Positions 11,046 through 23,129 of a stretch of 64,000 bases of DNA are shown one piece after another. The notes under the pieces were generated by a model. It was not told the origin of the DNA. It searched no databases and was given only the letters and a program-made list of their open reading frames with translations. Source of the DNA: Massospora cicadina (lineage: Eukaryota > Entomophthoromycota > Entomophthoromycetes > Entomophthorales > Entomophthoraceae); the NCBI GenBank assembly GCA_022478985.1, contig JAKSZP010012193.1:1-64000 (forward strand). The letters run 5' to 3'. Position 1 is the first letter of the stretch. Every line of letters begins with the position of its first letter. A program made the position numbers and the translations under genes.

Positions 11046-12375
11046 TTGATTCACTGGGCTCTAAATCTCCAGCACTACAATATGACCATTGATCATCAAG
11101 CTGGAACGCGTCATATGAACATTGATGGGTTGACATGGCTGCCTGTCCTAGACCTTGACAATAGCGAAGCAGAGAGGTTGCATGACCTCCTAATGGCTCC
11201 TGATGCGTGGGCTGATGAAGATGATCCAGTACAAAAGATGCTTGCATGGCACTCCTGCAACACTGAGGTGGAGAAAGGGAAGCTATACAAAAAAGTATGA
11301 GTAAACTGGTTGCCCTATCTCTGGCCGTCTAAGCGAGTTTCCATTATCATGGACTCTCACACTATCATGGGCCAAGGTGAAGTTCAAAAAACCTGTGAGA
11401 GGGTCAAAGAATTGTATTACTGGGAGGGCATCATGAAGACCATAGCTGAAGACCTGGATGCTTGTTTGACCTGCAAAATAAGCCAGCTTCAAGACCCATT
11501 ATCAGTACCAAACTATGACACCCCAAAAACCCTTTCACACCATAAGTTTGGATGTAGTAGGTCCTCTTCCTTAGACTACTGAAGGCAATCAATATATCTT
11601 GGTCAGAATAGATCATTTAACAAAATGGGTTGAAGCTGTGGCTCTCCCCGCTCAGACTGCTAAGGCCACTGCCACCTTCCTACATCAATATATCTTTATG
11701 CGGCATGGTTGCCCCCAGGTCCTCCTTTGTGATAATGGGAAAACCTTTACCTCCTGAGTGGTAAAACTCTTCACCACCTCCATGGGAACACAACAACCCT
11801 TCTCAGCCCCCTATAACTCATCCACCAATGGTGCCATCAAAAGAGAAAATGAGACCCTGGTCTCTATACTTAGCAAAAAGGCCAACCCTGATCCTCTTCA
11901 CTGGGCTCTTTACTTATCCAGTGCCCTCATAGCTTACTATATTAGCTACCATTGCATCCTCAAGATGTATCCTTTTTATGTGTTATATGGGAGGGGACCT
12001 GGGGTGTTTTCTTTACTAGCCACAGATGTTTTCTCTGCTCATACTGATCCAGATCAAGGCATTAAGAAGTTGACGCAGCATATCATCTATTACAGTATGA
12101 GGCGATGAAAAATTTAGTAAAAACTGTTACTAAAGAAGGCCAATCAGCCAATGAGTTCCAGCTACCAATCCCTTCTTTCCAAGTGGCAGACTTGGTACTC
12201 TACTACCACAACTTAATCACGCCAGAAAGGAAAGCTTGATTCTATCTGGGAAGGCCCATTTGTAGTTACATATAAGTGAGGGGATGAGTATTTTATAAAG
12301 TCCCTTGCTTTTGACCTTACCATTAACCAAGTTCATGGATGGTTCTTGCAACCTTATTCCCCCTACCACTCTTAA
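11046..12375 (+). pseudogene. Element B pol: integrase
   Basis: After the RNase H end (HQAGTRHMNIDGLTWLP) comes the zinc-binding region (HTIMGQGEVQKTCERVKELY, then CLTCK). The core follows: ISLDVVGPLP (11548-11577), HGCPQVLLCDNGKTF (from about 11704) and NSSTNGAIKRENETL (about 11815). The usual NGxxERxN motif reads NGAIKREN, so the catalytic Glu position holds Lys. The C-terminal part (FQVADLVLYYHNL) reaches about 12240. Several stops and frame changes show it is inactive. Confidence 0.85.
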
Positions 12376-12383
12376 TGGGGTAA

Positions 12384-13049
12384 TGTCAGACAATTACAAG
12401 TCTGATGTATAGAAAAGAGTAGTTCAGAGATTAGTGATGAAAAAATTGGCAAAAATACCCTGGTTGACTCCTGGTGGAACCCTTTGAATTGGGGTAACAC
12501 TTAAAATAATAATTGGGCAAGCAAAATGAGTTTGGGCAATTAGATTGCACCAAATTATCAGCAAAAATAGAAATTTCATTAAAAGCTCCTCTCCAGGCCA
12601 CTTTCACTTTTGTACAGCCTACACCGCAGAGACCAGACCCTTTTATAGGGTCAGAGGAGGTCCAACCAAGTGCAAAATTTTTCTAGCCCACTGATTGGGT
12701 GAAATATCAAAACTCTACCACATGGACTTATTTTACTTGACCTCCATTGGCCATCTTGTCAAAGTGAAGTGAAGCTTCCAAGCTCTGATAGGTCAAATAT
12801 TAATATTCCTTAATTTGGATATTACTAAGCAATCTGAACTTCAAGCCTCAACACTTTAAACACTAAGTATCAACTTATTAAGAGGGTTCATTTCTTATCC
12901 CCTGTGACAACCAATAAAACTGTAGAAAACACAACTTTCTAATTTTTAATATTTGTTTACTTTATTGTTATCAGTGGTTTAGATCCCTTACTTTTTAGGT
13001 TTTTAGGACTCAAATGCACCAGTGAGCTTAAATCCCCCAAAATCTGACA
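12384..13049 (+). repeat. 3' LTR of element B (666 bp)
   Basis: Starts TGTCAGA and ends TCTGACA, a perfect 7-bp inverted terminal pair. It is preceded by AATGGGGTAA, a weak polypurine tract. The matching 5' LTR is not in the window. The position right after the integrase end supports the call. Confidence 0.7.
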
Positions 13050-13740
13050 ATGTAATCTGTATTCATAGATCTCAAGAAATAACTCTGGATAAAGCAATTG
13101 TTGATATTAGTGATAAAGAGTTCTAAGTTGGTCTAACTTATGTCATATTATCAATTATAAAAACTTTGGATTGCTGTTGAAACCATCATTTAACTTCAAT
13201 CATTTGAAAAATCAACAGTAGTCATTTGATGAATGCATGCCAAAATGAATTACAGAGACTATGGAAATATATAATATAAAATAGCTGTTACTTATAAAAA
13301 ATATATGTTATTTTAACAAGATGCTACTTCCATTTACTGCATATTATTATTATATTAAATATATCATTATTTTTATATTATATTCAAAAGTTATTGTTAC
13401 TATTGTATACTATGTTAAATTATCATACTTTTATTTGACATATGCTATATGCAAATACTTTGGCATAAAATATAGTGGATAACTGATCATTTTATTCGAG
13501 GTGGGCCGACCTTGGGACAAATATACCGCACCAATAGATAACTGATCATTTGCATGAATTTGTTTTCTTGTTATTGAACACATTTCCCAATTTTTTAAAT
13601 ATGAAAATATTCATTTCTATATTTAATGGAAATTTTCATATTTGTCTAGAAATTCCTTTTTTTGTCTGCGCTCAGAGGCACCTAGTAGATAAAAATATTA
13701 TTATTTCAAATATATCTTACGATTTTTGTAAAGCTCCTAG
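13050..13740. other. AT-rich spacer, no gene seen
   Basis: Low-complexity AT-rich DNA between the LTR of B and the first Helitron. A 65-codon open frame (13550-13747) has no recognisable features and is probably chance. I see no repeats shared with other parts of the window. Confidence 0.6.
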
Positions 13741-15379
13741 ATTATAATATATATATATATAAATGAATGTATGTCTGTGTGTAAGTATGTATGTCCCGAA
13801 TGCATTCCTATACCATTCATCCAATTGTGATGAAACTTTGATGAGTTGTTGTGTGCATCCCTGAGAAGGTTTATGAATTTTAAAAAATATTATTTTAATA
13901 GTAAAATAAAAAGTTTTGTATGTAACAAGTGAAAATCCTATATATACTTCGATGGTATTCGCTATATTGTTACAGCTGAGCAGTTTGATATTCAGCTGAT
14001 TCGAATTTTAAATGGTTTTGTTAAGTGGTTAGTGGTCATTCGGGTATTCAACAAATTTATCTAAATCAAAACTTTGAATCAAAAGTCCAATTGATTTTAA
14101 AATACCTCCTCTAGCATAATCGGCTCCTTGGCTGAATCGCCTATATTCCGCCCTCCCCTCTTACCTTCCCTTAAATTTCTATTTTAATTAGTATGGAGTT
14201 TTTTTAAAAAAATCTAGCATAATCGGCTCAGCTTTTGGCTCTAAACTTCAACTCTATAAAAGGTCAGTTGTTCGAATCCTGGTGTAATCACTTTATACGT
14301 TTTTCTTAAACTCAATGTCAATTCTGTCTGTCTGTAATAAAATCTTACAAGCTCTATTTCAGATACTTATTGACAATAAAAATTCTTAAATTTGGCACAC
14401 TTATGTATCTTCAATGACAATACAATAATTCATCAAAAAGTTTAATTTTCATGTTCTAATTAAAAAGTTTTATATGTATTAAATGAAACTCCTATATATC
14501 TTCCATAGTAATCGGTATAGTTACGGCTGAGCAGTTTGATATTCGGCTGATTCGTTAGTTTAAATGGTTTAGGCGAGTGGTTGGTGATTTTGGGTTGATT
14601 ATAAGCTTAACGGCTTTATAAAAAGCAGTTAGTGATTGGTTGATTCGATAGATTAATTGGTTTTGGTAAGTGGTTGGTGATTATGTTGCTTTGATAAGTT
14701 TAGGTTTGATTTACGAATACGAAGCGGATGGAAATTGGTTGATTTGATATAATCAATGGTTTTAGTTTTTAGTAAATGGTTGGTGGGTTTCGTTTCAAGA
14801 TTTTTTTAGTTTTGCAAAGCAGTTGGTGATTGGTTGATTTGGTATATTCAATGGTTTTGGCTAAGCGGTTTGGTGGTTTATCAATATGAATCATCTGATA
14901 AAGTTTAAACACCATAGCAAAGCACAGGAATCTGATGTTAGTTTTTTTTATAATCTTAAAAAACCTGCCCAATTTGGTTCCCCTAATTGATAAAATACTT
15001 TTGGCAAGTTAAGTAGAAGTTGATTTAGTAGTTTGGAAGACATGTCATGTACACAATGATTTTAAATACATAGAGAGATGTTTTGGTAGCAATTTGGTGT
15101 TATTTGATTAACTCGATAGGTTTATTTTGTTTGGCTGAGTGGGTGATAGCTTTTGGTCGAATCAATAGGACACAGTTTAGTTTTGAGGGGTGATTAGTTA
15201 TTGGTTGATTTGATAAGTTCGGTTAAGTTTAGCTGAATGATTGGTAGTTTTTGGTTGCTTCGATTGAGCAATAATATTGGCTGAGTGGTTATTGTTTATT
15301 TATAGTATTAAATCTAAGTTAAATTTGAATATCTGAAATTCTATAGATACTGTAGCGAAGCACGGGTAACTCCGCTAGT
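13741..15379 (+). mobile_element. Non-autonomous Helitron, copy 1 (composite)
   Basis: Ends ACGGGTAACTCCGCTAGT, which fits a Helitron 3' end: a short hairpin, then CTAG followed by T. The 5' side starts in an AT run followed by TGTCTGTGTG-like words, as in copy 2. The last 0.7 kb (14706-15379) is nearly identical to 19164-19841. The interior consists of degenerate units of about 60 bp built from phrases such as TTGGTTGATTTGATA and GGTTTTGGCTAAGTGGTTG. The phrase CTGAGCAGTTTGATATTC occurs at about 13976 and 14528, so a second copy seems nested in the first. There is no Rep/helicase gene, so it needs an autonomous partner. Confidence 0.75.
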
Positions 15380-15909
15380 AAGCTAATAATTAAAATAAGT
15401 TCGGTTTATAAACAAAGATCTTTTCTAATTTCGAACAAACAACTCCAAACAAAAGCACTCAAAAAACAGATGATATCTATTTGGAAATAATATATGCTCG
15501 CCCTTTTAGTTATCACGAGCGGAGTAGTCACATGGTTCATTAATGTTAAAGAAACCTGGAATTCTATTATCTAAGGGTCATTGGTTTCACAAGCTATGGT
15601 TAGCGCCCCACCTCCAGTTTCGGAAACTGATAGGTTTGATTCTGGTGATTGGAGCGTTATTAATTCATTTTCTAGTAAAATTCCTAAAGTGGAGGCCAAC
15701 CGGATTTACCTCACATGAGCCAGGTCTAAAAGATAAGGAAAGCTTGATTTTATCTTAAAGCGCAGGTTTACGGAATGACAGATGCTTCCTAAGATCAGTC
15801 AGTCGCAGTTTTATACAGGGTTTACAAGGGCTCCTAAGAGTTTTTGTAAAACATTCAACTTTAATTAGTCTATAATGGATATGCAAATGCATTCCTTTTC
15901 TAGCTCTAT

Positions 15910-17165
15910 ATGCCAAGAAGGGTCCATCTTCATCTTTTATGTAAGTTCAACGTTAAGCCTTGACTCATCTAACTTATTCAGTTTTTGTTCCGAATGCTCT
16001 TATTATTGGCTTGATGGGTTGGGTATTATGCTAGGTATTTGAATTGTCTATTCGTTCCTTATTTTATTAGGGTATATTTCCATTATCTGCTGGCTGAATG
16101 TACTAGTTCCGTAAGCTTTTTTGTCCGTTTGGTTATTTAAAATTTTGTTTTAAGGCAACTTTGGGAGAACTACAAAAACAAATCTACTGAGTCCCTGAGC
16201 TATAGCTTCCTTTTGGCTTGGTTTTCAGGTACTTATAAAACTGTTCAGGTTTATATAAGAAAGTATTACTCTTGAGTTTTGCTAATCCTTTTAAAGGCGA
16301 TCTTGCAAATCTTGCCGGTGGCATTCTAACTAAACAGCAGCCTTTTCAGGTATTGTTCTTTTTCATCTGCTCCTGACATTTTCAGATCTATTTAGCTGGA
16401 TACTTTGTATTAATGGATGTTGCCACTGTGATCCAATGCTTTTATTACAATTATTTATACTCTCGCCACCCTCAGCCAGAGCTAGAGTTGCTGGTTCCTT
16501 TATCGACGTCACTGCCAAGCTATAACATTGCCAAACGTATCTTGTGGTGGGCAGTTGGGGTATCGGGACTAGTGTTGTTCACTACACTATTAGCTCCCTC
16601 TTCTACTGAAAGCCTTGACAATAATAAGCTTACCACAGAAAATATTTTCACCCTTGGTGGTCTGGTTTCATGGGTATGTACGGTACTTTACCTTTGGTCC
16701 CGTGTACCACAGATTTATAAAAACTGGAAACGCAAATCAGTTGCAGGGCTTTCGATCCACATGTTTGCTTTCTCCTTTTTAGGCAATTTGACTTACACAC
16801 TTTCAATACTTTTCCGGTGTTATCAAGCTTCTGGTTTATTTTTTACTTCCCTACCTTTTTTACTCGGAAGTGCTGGTACAATGTGGGAGGATGGTATCTT
16901 GTTTTACCAGTTCCGTACATACTCAACTCATCATATCCTATATGCTAAGCCACCTGCTAGTCCAACTCTTCCCTCTTACTCCTCTCCAAATCGCTCTTCA
17001 TCAATTGATATTACTCATGAAAACCACTATACATCTAGTTCACCTAACAACTCACTTAACTCGGAATTTCCCCTTCCACCTTCTTTCAATTCAAGTTCCC
17101 CTATACAGCTGGGAACTCATCTTCGTCATCACGTGAGCCAGAGGCATTGTGAATCACCTGTTTAG
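15910..17165 (+). CDS. PQ-loop repeat membrane protein (vacuolar basic amino acid transporter family)
   Basis: Family members such as yeast Ypq1 and animal PQLC2 export cationic amino acids from the vacuole or lysosome. My model has six exons (15910-15940, 15982-16017, 16071-16110, 16155-16228, 16297-16349, 16386-17165), 337 aa. The first PQ loop (VPQLWENYKNKST, Pro36-Gln37) sits in exons 3-4, preceded by GYISIICWLNVL. The text GDLANLAGGILTKQQPFQ spans exons 4-5. The second PQ loop (WSRVPQIYKNWKRKSVAGLS, Pro186-Gln187) is in exon 6. About seven hydrophobic segments are seen, then a Ser/Pro/Asn-rich tail. Introns are 36-68 bp and GT-AG. The weak point is the intron 2 donor (GTTGGG at 16018). 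An alternative donor at 16023 breaks the frame of this start, so the first two exons are tentative. No internal stop: it looks alive. Confidence 0.88.
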
Positions 17166-17225
17166 GTCCATATACTATCTTTCTTTACATTTCTGCATAG
17201 TTGTACTTTTGTCTGATACTTCTAC

Positions 17226-17231
17226 AATAAA
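17226..17231 (+). terminator. Polyadenylation signal of the PQ-loop gene
   Basis: AATAAA lies 61 bases after the stop codon, a plausible distance for a fungal 3' end. Confidence 0.5.
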
Positions 17232-18764
17232 TCATCATCTCCAGACCCATCTATACAATATGTGAACTTGAGCGCTTATTTGTTTCTGGTTTGAATGGAT
17301 CATGTAATAAACCTTTCTGGAACTCATAAAATCTTAGACACAGATTATTAAAAAGATCATGCATGCAGTTATTTGTAGAGTTTTGATTTTCACCTTATAT
17401 CATCAATAGATTTACGCTTGTAGGGCTGCATAAAGCTTTGAACTTGTTAAGCATGCCATTTAACCTTCAATTGGAATGTCTTTATGCTAAAAGACTTAGA
17501 CCAGAGCTGTTATTCAATAAGTTGTAAGTAAAAACTCATTATTGCTTTAAACTACTGGGCTGAATTATACTTTATAATGGTGTGCTTTATATGATTTGAC
17601 GCTTGATGATGGTTGAAGCTGATACTTAAGTATGAGGTAATTAGCAGCATAAGATGTTAGACATTACAATTGTTATTGATATTACAAACTAAAGATTGGC
17701 AAATTTATGAAGAAGTTATTTAAAGGTGCCAATTCAAACTTTTGAAAGTTTATTTGCTATTGATCAGAATTACTCTTAATCTTATACTGACAGCTGCTCC
17801 ACCCTATGAGTTCTTAACTGCATTTAAGTCTGATTATTGACTTGCAAAAGCTCCTGTGCTCTTGTCTGGCACACAAAAAGTTTCAGTTGCACTATTTAAC
17901 CAAAGGTACTGATTATCTAACTTGTGCATACTCTCTGCTGCACAATTTTCAATTGCTACTTAATTTAGGGATGTATGTGTGGCCAGATTTAGCTCTTTTT
18001 TCTAGAACAACAAATTCTTCTCAATGATCTATTATCCACTAATTAGTTAAAATGTTCAAAACTTTATTTTAATGTGTGTTTATTACCCTAAGCTTCTCTT
18101 GATAGTTTTGCAAAAAAGTGAAATATAGATTTGTACATCAGTGTACCAAAAGTCGTCTCTACCTGCTTTCTAATGCTAACATACTTTTATTGAGTTATAT
18201 TTTAAATCTAAACCCATAGATATAATAAATTTAATTCTGGGTCTCTAATATAATATCACCCAATTTCCTATTATTTATAGTTAGAATTGTTGTCTTGTTA
18301 GCTATAAGCATTATAGCAAATCACTTATAGTAAATCTTATGCTTTGCTATCCTATAGTTCAGATATGTATCATACTTAACATTTTATATCCATACTAGAT
18401 AGCTATTCTATCTATAAAATACTGTGATGTACCTGGTATGACTATTTTTATCAGCACAATTATTCTATAATTTGAGGGAAATATCTTTTTAATAACACTT
18501 TTTAGACTATTTCTAAGTTTCATCTATGATGCTCAGTCTTTATTCAGCTATGATTTTATTACTTATATAGTTTATCTTGATATGATACAGGTAATACGCA
18601 TTTTAGGCTAGTCGACTGCTGTCTAATATAGTTCTATCTGCCGAAACAAATATTACTCGTGATTAGTAGATTTTTCAACCTCTGCGCATTATTTTTTTGG
18701 GGTTAGTTAAAAAGTATAAGGTTATAAAGCTAAAGTTATTGCAACTAACACATTTTTCTGCCTA
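17232..18764. other. AT-rich intergenic region, no gene seen
   Basis: Between the PQ-loop gene and Helitron copy 2. Open frames are short (longest 61 codons, 17842-18027) and lack features. I see no repeat shared with the rest of the window. Confidence 0.6.
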
Positions 18765-19841
18765 TATATAAAAGCAAATGGGTGTCCGTGTGTGTGTGTG
18801 TTTGTGTGTGTGTACGCGATGCCCAGCCAAAACTAGAGTATGTAGAGGTCTGAAAATTTGGCTATAGGTGGACGGGAGGGGGTCCGTGTGCACCTCGAAG
18901 CCGGTTTTCTAATTTTCATGGTAAAATAAAAGTTTTATATGCACCATTTGAAAATTTTATATGTTTATTAAAAATCAGTATATTGTTACGGCCGAGAAGT
19001 GTGATATTCAGTTGATTCGATTGTTTAAATGGTTTTGGCAAGCGGTTTGTGATTTTGGGTTGATTAATAAGCTTAACGGTTTTAATAATGTTAGTGATTG
19101 GTTGATTTAATAAAGTTGATTGGTTTTGGTAAGTGGTGGTGATTATGGCTGCTTTGCTAAGTTTAGGTTTGATTTACGAATACGAAGCGGATGGAAAATT
19201 GGTTGATTTGGTATAATCAATGGTTTTAGTTTTTAGTAAATGGTTGGTGGGTTTCGTTTCAAGATTTTTTTAGTTTTGCAAAGCAGTTGGTGATTGGTTG
19301 ATTTGGTATATTCAATGGTTTTGGCTAAGCGGTTTGGTGGTTTATCAATATGAATCATCTGATAAAGTTTAAACACCATAGCAAAGCACAGGAATCTGAT
19401 GTTAGTTTTTTTATAATCTTAAAAAACCTGCCCAATTTGGTTCCCCTAATTGATAAAATACTTTTGGCAAGTTAAGTAGAAGTTGATTTAGTAGTTTGGA
19501 AGACATGTCATGTACACAATGATTTTAAATACATAGAGAGATGTTTTGGGTAGCAGTTTGGTGTTATTTGATTGACTCGGTAGGTTTATTTTGTTTGGCT
19601 GAGTGGTTGATGGCTTTTGGTCGAATCAATAGGTCACAGTTTAGCTTTGAGGGGTGATTAGTTATTGATTGATTTGATAAGCAGTTAAGTTTAGCTGAAT
19701 GATTGATGATTTTTGGTTGATTCGATTGAGCAATAATATTGGCTGAGTGGTTATTGTTTATTTATAGTATTAAATCTAAGTTAAATTTGAATATCTGAAA
19801 TTCTATAGACACCGTAGCGAAGCGCGGGTAACTCCGCTAGT
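18765..19841 (+). mobile_element. Non-autonomous Helitron, copy 2
   Basis: Starts near CTATATATAAAAGC followed by a TG-rich microsatellite (18783-18812). Ends GCGCGGGTAACTCCGCTAGT with a clean GCGG-GTAACT-CCGC hairpin, CTAG, then T. It is in the same orientation as copy 1 and shares its last 0.7 kb. No coding capacity is seen. The exact 5' end is uncertain by about 10 bases. Confidence 0.78.
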
Positions 19842-20022
19842 GTGACTATATGTAGCATTTAATAAACCTCTCTGAATATATCAAATACATACATATTAAT
19901 GGTAATCAGTTTCAAATAAAGTTGGCATCTTTTAGTTAACTATATGATGCCTCAATTATCCAAGTCAAGCTGCTTATCGTATCAGGTGAAGTTTCTATGC
20001 CAATTATAATATTTTATGTGAG

Positions 20023-20655
20023 TGTCAGGATTCCTACCCAAACGGTTTATTTTGGATGCATCAGATCACAGGAATCAATCCCAATCTAACAAAAAAGCCC
20101 AAACTTCTGTTGGGAACAATCCTTTATGAAGGTTGACAATTATCAAAGTCATAGATCAATCCCAATTTGATCAAAAAGCCCAAAATTCTGTTGGGATAAT
20201 CCTCAACAAAAGTTGACAATTATTGAAGTCGGAGCTCAACCCTGATGTTATAGTTAGATCATGCTTCCTCTGAGCTACCCAACCTTGGGGTTCAAACCTG
20301 AGCCATGAGGCGAGCACAAGCAAGTCAACCAAGGTAATTGGGCTTTTATCAAATCCCCGATTCATTTAATTTATTAGATCTATGCTTGGGCTGCTTGAAT
20401 TTTCCCCAAAACACTTCCCCAATCTCTTTATATAGCTGGTATTAAGCTAATACACTTTATGCTCTTTCTCCCTTTTTGTAATTTTAAGTAAAAATTGCAT
20501 CTATTTGAAATTTGCCTCACCAGACTTGATATCTGGATTAATAAGACTTCTCAACCAAGAGAAGCAACCAAGGTAAGTATCCAACCCCCTTGGGCTTTGG
20601 GTCAACTGGCCAACAAACAACAAAGGGTCTATGGTATCAACCTATGATCCTGACA
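20023..20655 (+). repeat. 5' LTR of gypsy element C (633 bp)
   Basis: Starts TGTCAGGAT and ends ATCCTGACA, a perfect 9-bp inverted pair. The preceding five bases, GTGAG (20018-20022), recur directly after the 3' LTR (27271-27275). It contains an internal duplication of about 75 bp around AGCCCAAACTTCTGTTGGGA. A TATA-like stretch, CTCTTTATATAGCTGG (about 20425-20440), is kept in both LTRs and is a candidate core promoter. The two LTRs differ at many positions, so the insertion is old. Confidence 0.95.
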
Positions 20656-20659
20656 AAAC

Positions 20660-20673
20660 TGGTGCTCTTTGCC
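20660..20673 (+). other. Primer-binding site of element C
   Basis: TGGTGCTCTTTGCC starts four bases after the 5' LTR. Its first eight bases match the site of elements A and D, the rest does not. C therefore seems to use a different tRNA, or a different isoacceptor. Confidence 0.6.
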
Positions 20674-20729
20674 AGGGTGCACTCCAAGTTTACTTTGAAA
20701 ATTATAAAAAAGAAACAAAAAACAAAAAT

Positions 20730-22811
20730 GGATTATAATGATTCTGTTTTGGAAAACTCATCAGATTATGAAGCCACCTGTCTCAGTGACTGGGCAATCA
20801 ACATGAATGTCAGCAATACTGCGACCAACTGCAATATTTCTTTCCCCTTCTATGGAAGTGACCCTCCATGCTTCATCTGTTGAACAATACAGCTTACAAC
20901 TATCTAACTTTGCTGAAGCTCTCCAGCACCTCTTATATGGGGCCTTCATCTCTGGGGGCTGAACCAATAGTAGAAGAGCTCTTTCCATGCCAGCCCCTAT
21001 GATAAACTTAGCTCAAAGTTCATTGCTTGATATAAAACAAGTTGAGGCTAAATGTACAGAACGCTATCTGCATCACTTTGTCCATCCCACTTTACACCAT
21101 TTACTTCAAGTAGCGGGATTCCATCATCAAGAATTACCCCGCCACTTGCAGCTATTGAAGACCATACACTCAGAGCTTATCCAACTCTATCAATCTTATT
21201 CCCAGTTTGACAATGAAAACTGAACTGCAATTGTGGAAAATTGGCAGTTTATTAATGAAATACAAAGTGTGCTCACCAGCTTGGATCAAGGATTCATGAG
21301 TTTCATTTGGACGAAACTCACAACTTGTTTTAGTCAACTAGAGGTTGTTATCCATAAGCAAGTTGTAGATCATACCTGCAAAGTATGCTCTGAGTTTGAT
21401 AATTTTATCACCTTTATTAATGAACATCTTCAAACTTTGAAGGAAAAATCTACAAATTGAGTGAAGGACAGAATAGTTTCTATAACTTTGGGCTTCAAGG
21501 AGGGCCTGGTGAGCATGTACCTCCCAGTTATGATGGACATGAAGGTAAATGAGGACACCCTGGTCATGATGGACAGGTGGTGAAAAGGACCCCCTGATCG
21601 TGATGGACAAGATGGGGGAAGGGGACCCCCTGGGCCCAGAGGTCCTCCAGGACCCAGTGGTGACCTCAGAATCCCCAACAAATGCCTCCAGGCATTAATT
21701 TAACAGATAAAAAATCTTGATGTCCAATTAGGATGCATCACCCAAGGAGCCCAACTTACTCAGATGGAGTTCCTCTCTCTCCCAAAGGTTTTCTTACCTG
21801 TTTATCACAAATGCCTCAGGACCTTGGCAACCCTACATGCTTTGGTACATGGATTGGAGCTATGAGTGCTCACCAACTAACAACATCAACTTGACCTCCA
21901 AGCTGCCAATACCACTTTAAAAAAGGAAGTATGCCAATTAACCCAACTTGATGCCACAAAATTGGCTCTCAGTGCCACCCACAAATGAGTAGATTTAATA
22001 GTTGATGATCTTAACGATCTAGGGAGACAAGTAGATGCACTTTAACCTCAAGCATATTTCTGAGATACTTCCTCTTCATTAGGGGAAAGCGCTGTCCCCA
22101 TATGAGTTCATGTCCTTCATCCTCCAACCCCCAAGTGGTACATCTAAACCTTCGTTCAAAGAAAAATATATCCCTGGAGAGGGAGGTATTTTCTCTTTCT
22201 TATATTGCTATGGAAGCTCTATGGAGGAAGCGACTGACCATCAACAGCTTAAACACTTGACTAACCATCTTAGCTGTATGTCTCAGGATATTATGGTCCC
22301 CATCTGATGCATTGCCATACTTGGAATGATGCCAAGGATGCCTTGCTTCAGAAATTCAAGTAGCAACCTAACCTTAACCAACCAAGAACATACCTTTATG
22401 GGTATCAGCATTAATTGATAGGAAACTTTAAGCAAATTTGCCCACCAATTTTATCTCAAAGCACAAACTCTGATTGCAGAAAATTTTCTTATGTTAGATG
22501 ATGCCATCACTGCTACTTTTTTGGCGTCTAAAAATATGCCTAATAACTTACTTTATTCTAAAGAGGTGAAGTCTAATTTAACGTCCCTCCTCCATATTAA
22601 AGAGGCCATATTGGAAATTCCAGCTAAGCTATATAAACCCATTGGGCCACCTCCTTTTAACACAAATAAGCCCAAGTCCCAAGTATTGGACGTTACACCT
22701 CCTGATTCACCTACACCTGAATTATACTGCACTTATTGCAGAAGAAACAGCCACACTGTAGATGACTGCCGCATCCTTCAACGTATGTTGGCAAAAGATC
22801 AGTCAGTATAA
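20730..22811 (+). pseudogene. Element C gag, with collagen-like segment and CCHC knuckle
   Basis: Broken Gag. A first segment starts at an ATG at 20728. The part at 20987-21460 reads ERYLHHFVHPTLHHLLQVAG and HSELIQLYQSYSQFDNEN. It matches the N-terminal domain of element D Gag (EEYLVTYVQPSIHQLLHVLA). A Gly-X-Y stretch follows at 21490-21666, then a Leu/Gln-rich segment. The capsid-like core (KFAHQFYLKAQTLIAENFL) lies at about 22430-22490, with MLDDAITATFLASKNMPNNL after it. A complete CX2CX4HX4C knuckle (CTYCRRNSHTVDDC) is at 22728-22769. There are many stops and several frame changes. Confidence 0.8.
21490..21666 (+). other. Collagen-like Gly-X-Y segment within gag of element C
   Basis: Two consecutive frames encode triplets with Gly in the first place. 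From 21490: GLQ GGP GEH VPP SYD GHE GK(stop) GHP GHD GQV. After a frameshift near 21585: GPP DRD GQD GGR GPP GPR GPP GPS GDL. Proline is often in the second or third place, as in collagen. Gly periodicity persisting on both sides of the break shows it was coding before decay. Confidence 0.7.
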
Positions 22812-23129
22812 GGTAAGAGGCTCCCTAAGCTGACAGAAAATAAGTACCTCAAGATTTTTGTTCTAGTTCTAGCTGTATCCTCAGTAGTTCCAGTTGTTTT
22901 GTGTTAGCTGCCCCATCAGAAATTAAAGTCCCTCTGTATATTCAAGAAAACAAAATCTTTAGCTTTCTTACTTCTATGTTGGTCAGTTACCTAAACAAAT
23001 TTTGGTGGTCAGCTCTTCTATAGAAAGCCAAGCCTTGGCAGATAAAACTTTTAAATGCATTTAACAACCCTGAGCTTTTCCACAACAGAATCCTCTGCTT
23101 ACTTCAATGAAAATCACTAATAACAGTCT

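Noticed and set aside
14212..14290. tRNA-like Pol III promoter words (GTTCGAATCC with an upstream A-box-like TAGCATAATCGG)
   Set aside because: The T stem does not pair and no acceptor stem can be drawn. At best it is the relic of a tRNA-derived SINE inside the Helitron.
15590..15665. Possible tRNA with hairpin CAGTTT-CGG-AAACTG and GGTTTGATTC
   Set aside because: The hairpin loop is three bases, not seven, and the T arm does not pair. No cloverleaf is possible.
18783..18812. TG-rich microsatellite
   Set aside because: It is part of the 5' end of Helitron copy 2 and not an independent feature.
20171..20365. 64-codon minus-strand open frame
   Set aside because: It lies wholly inside the 5' LTR of element C, and the 3' LTR copy does not keep it open.
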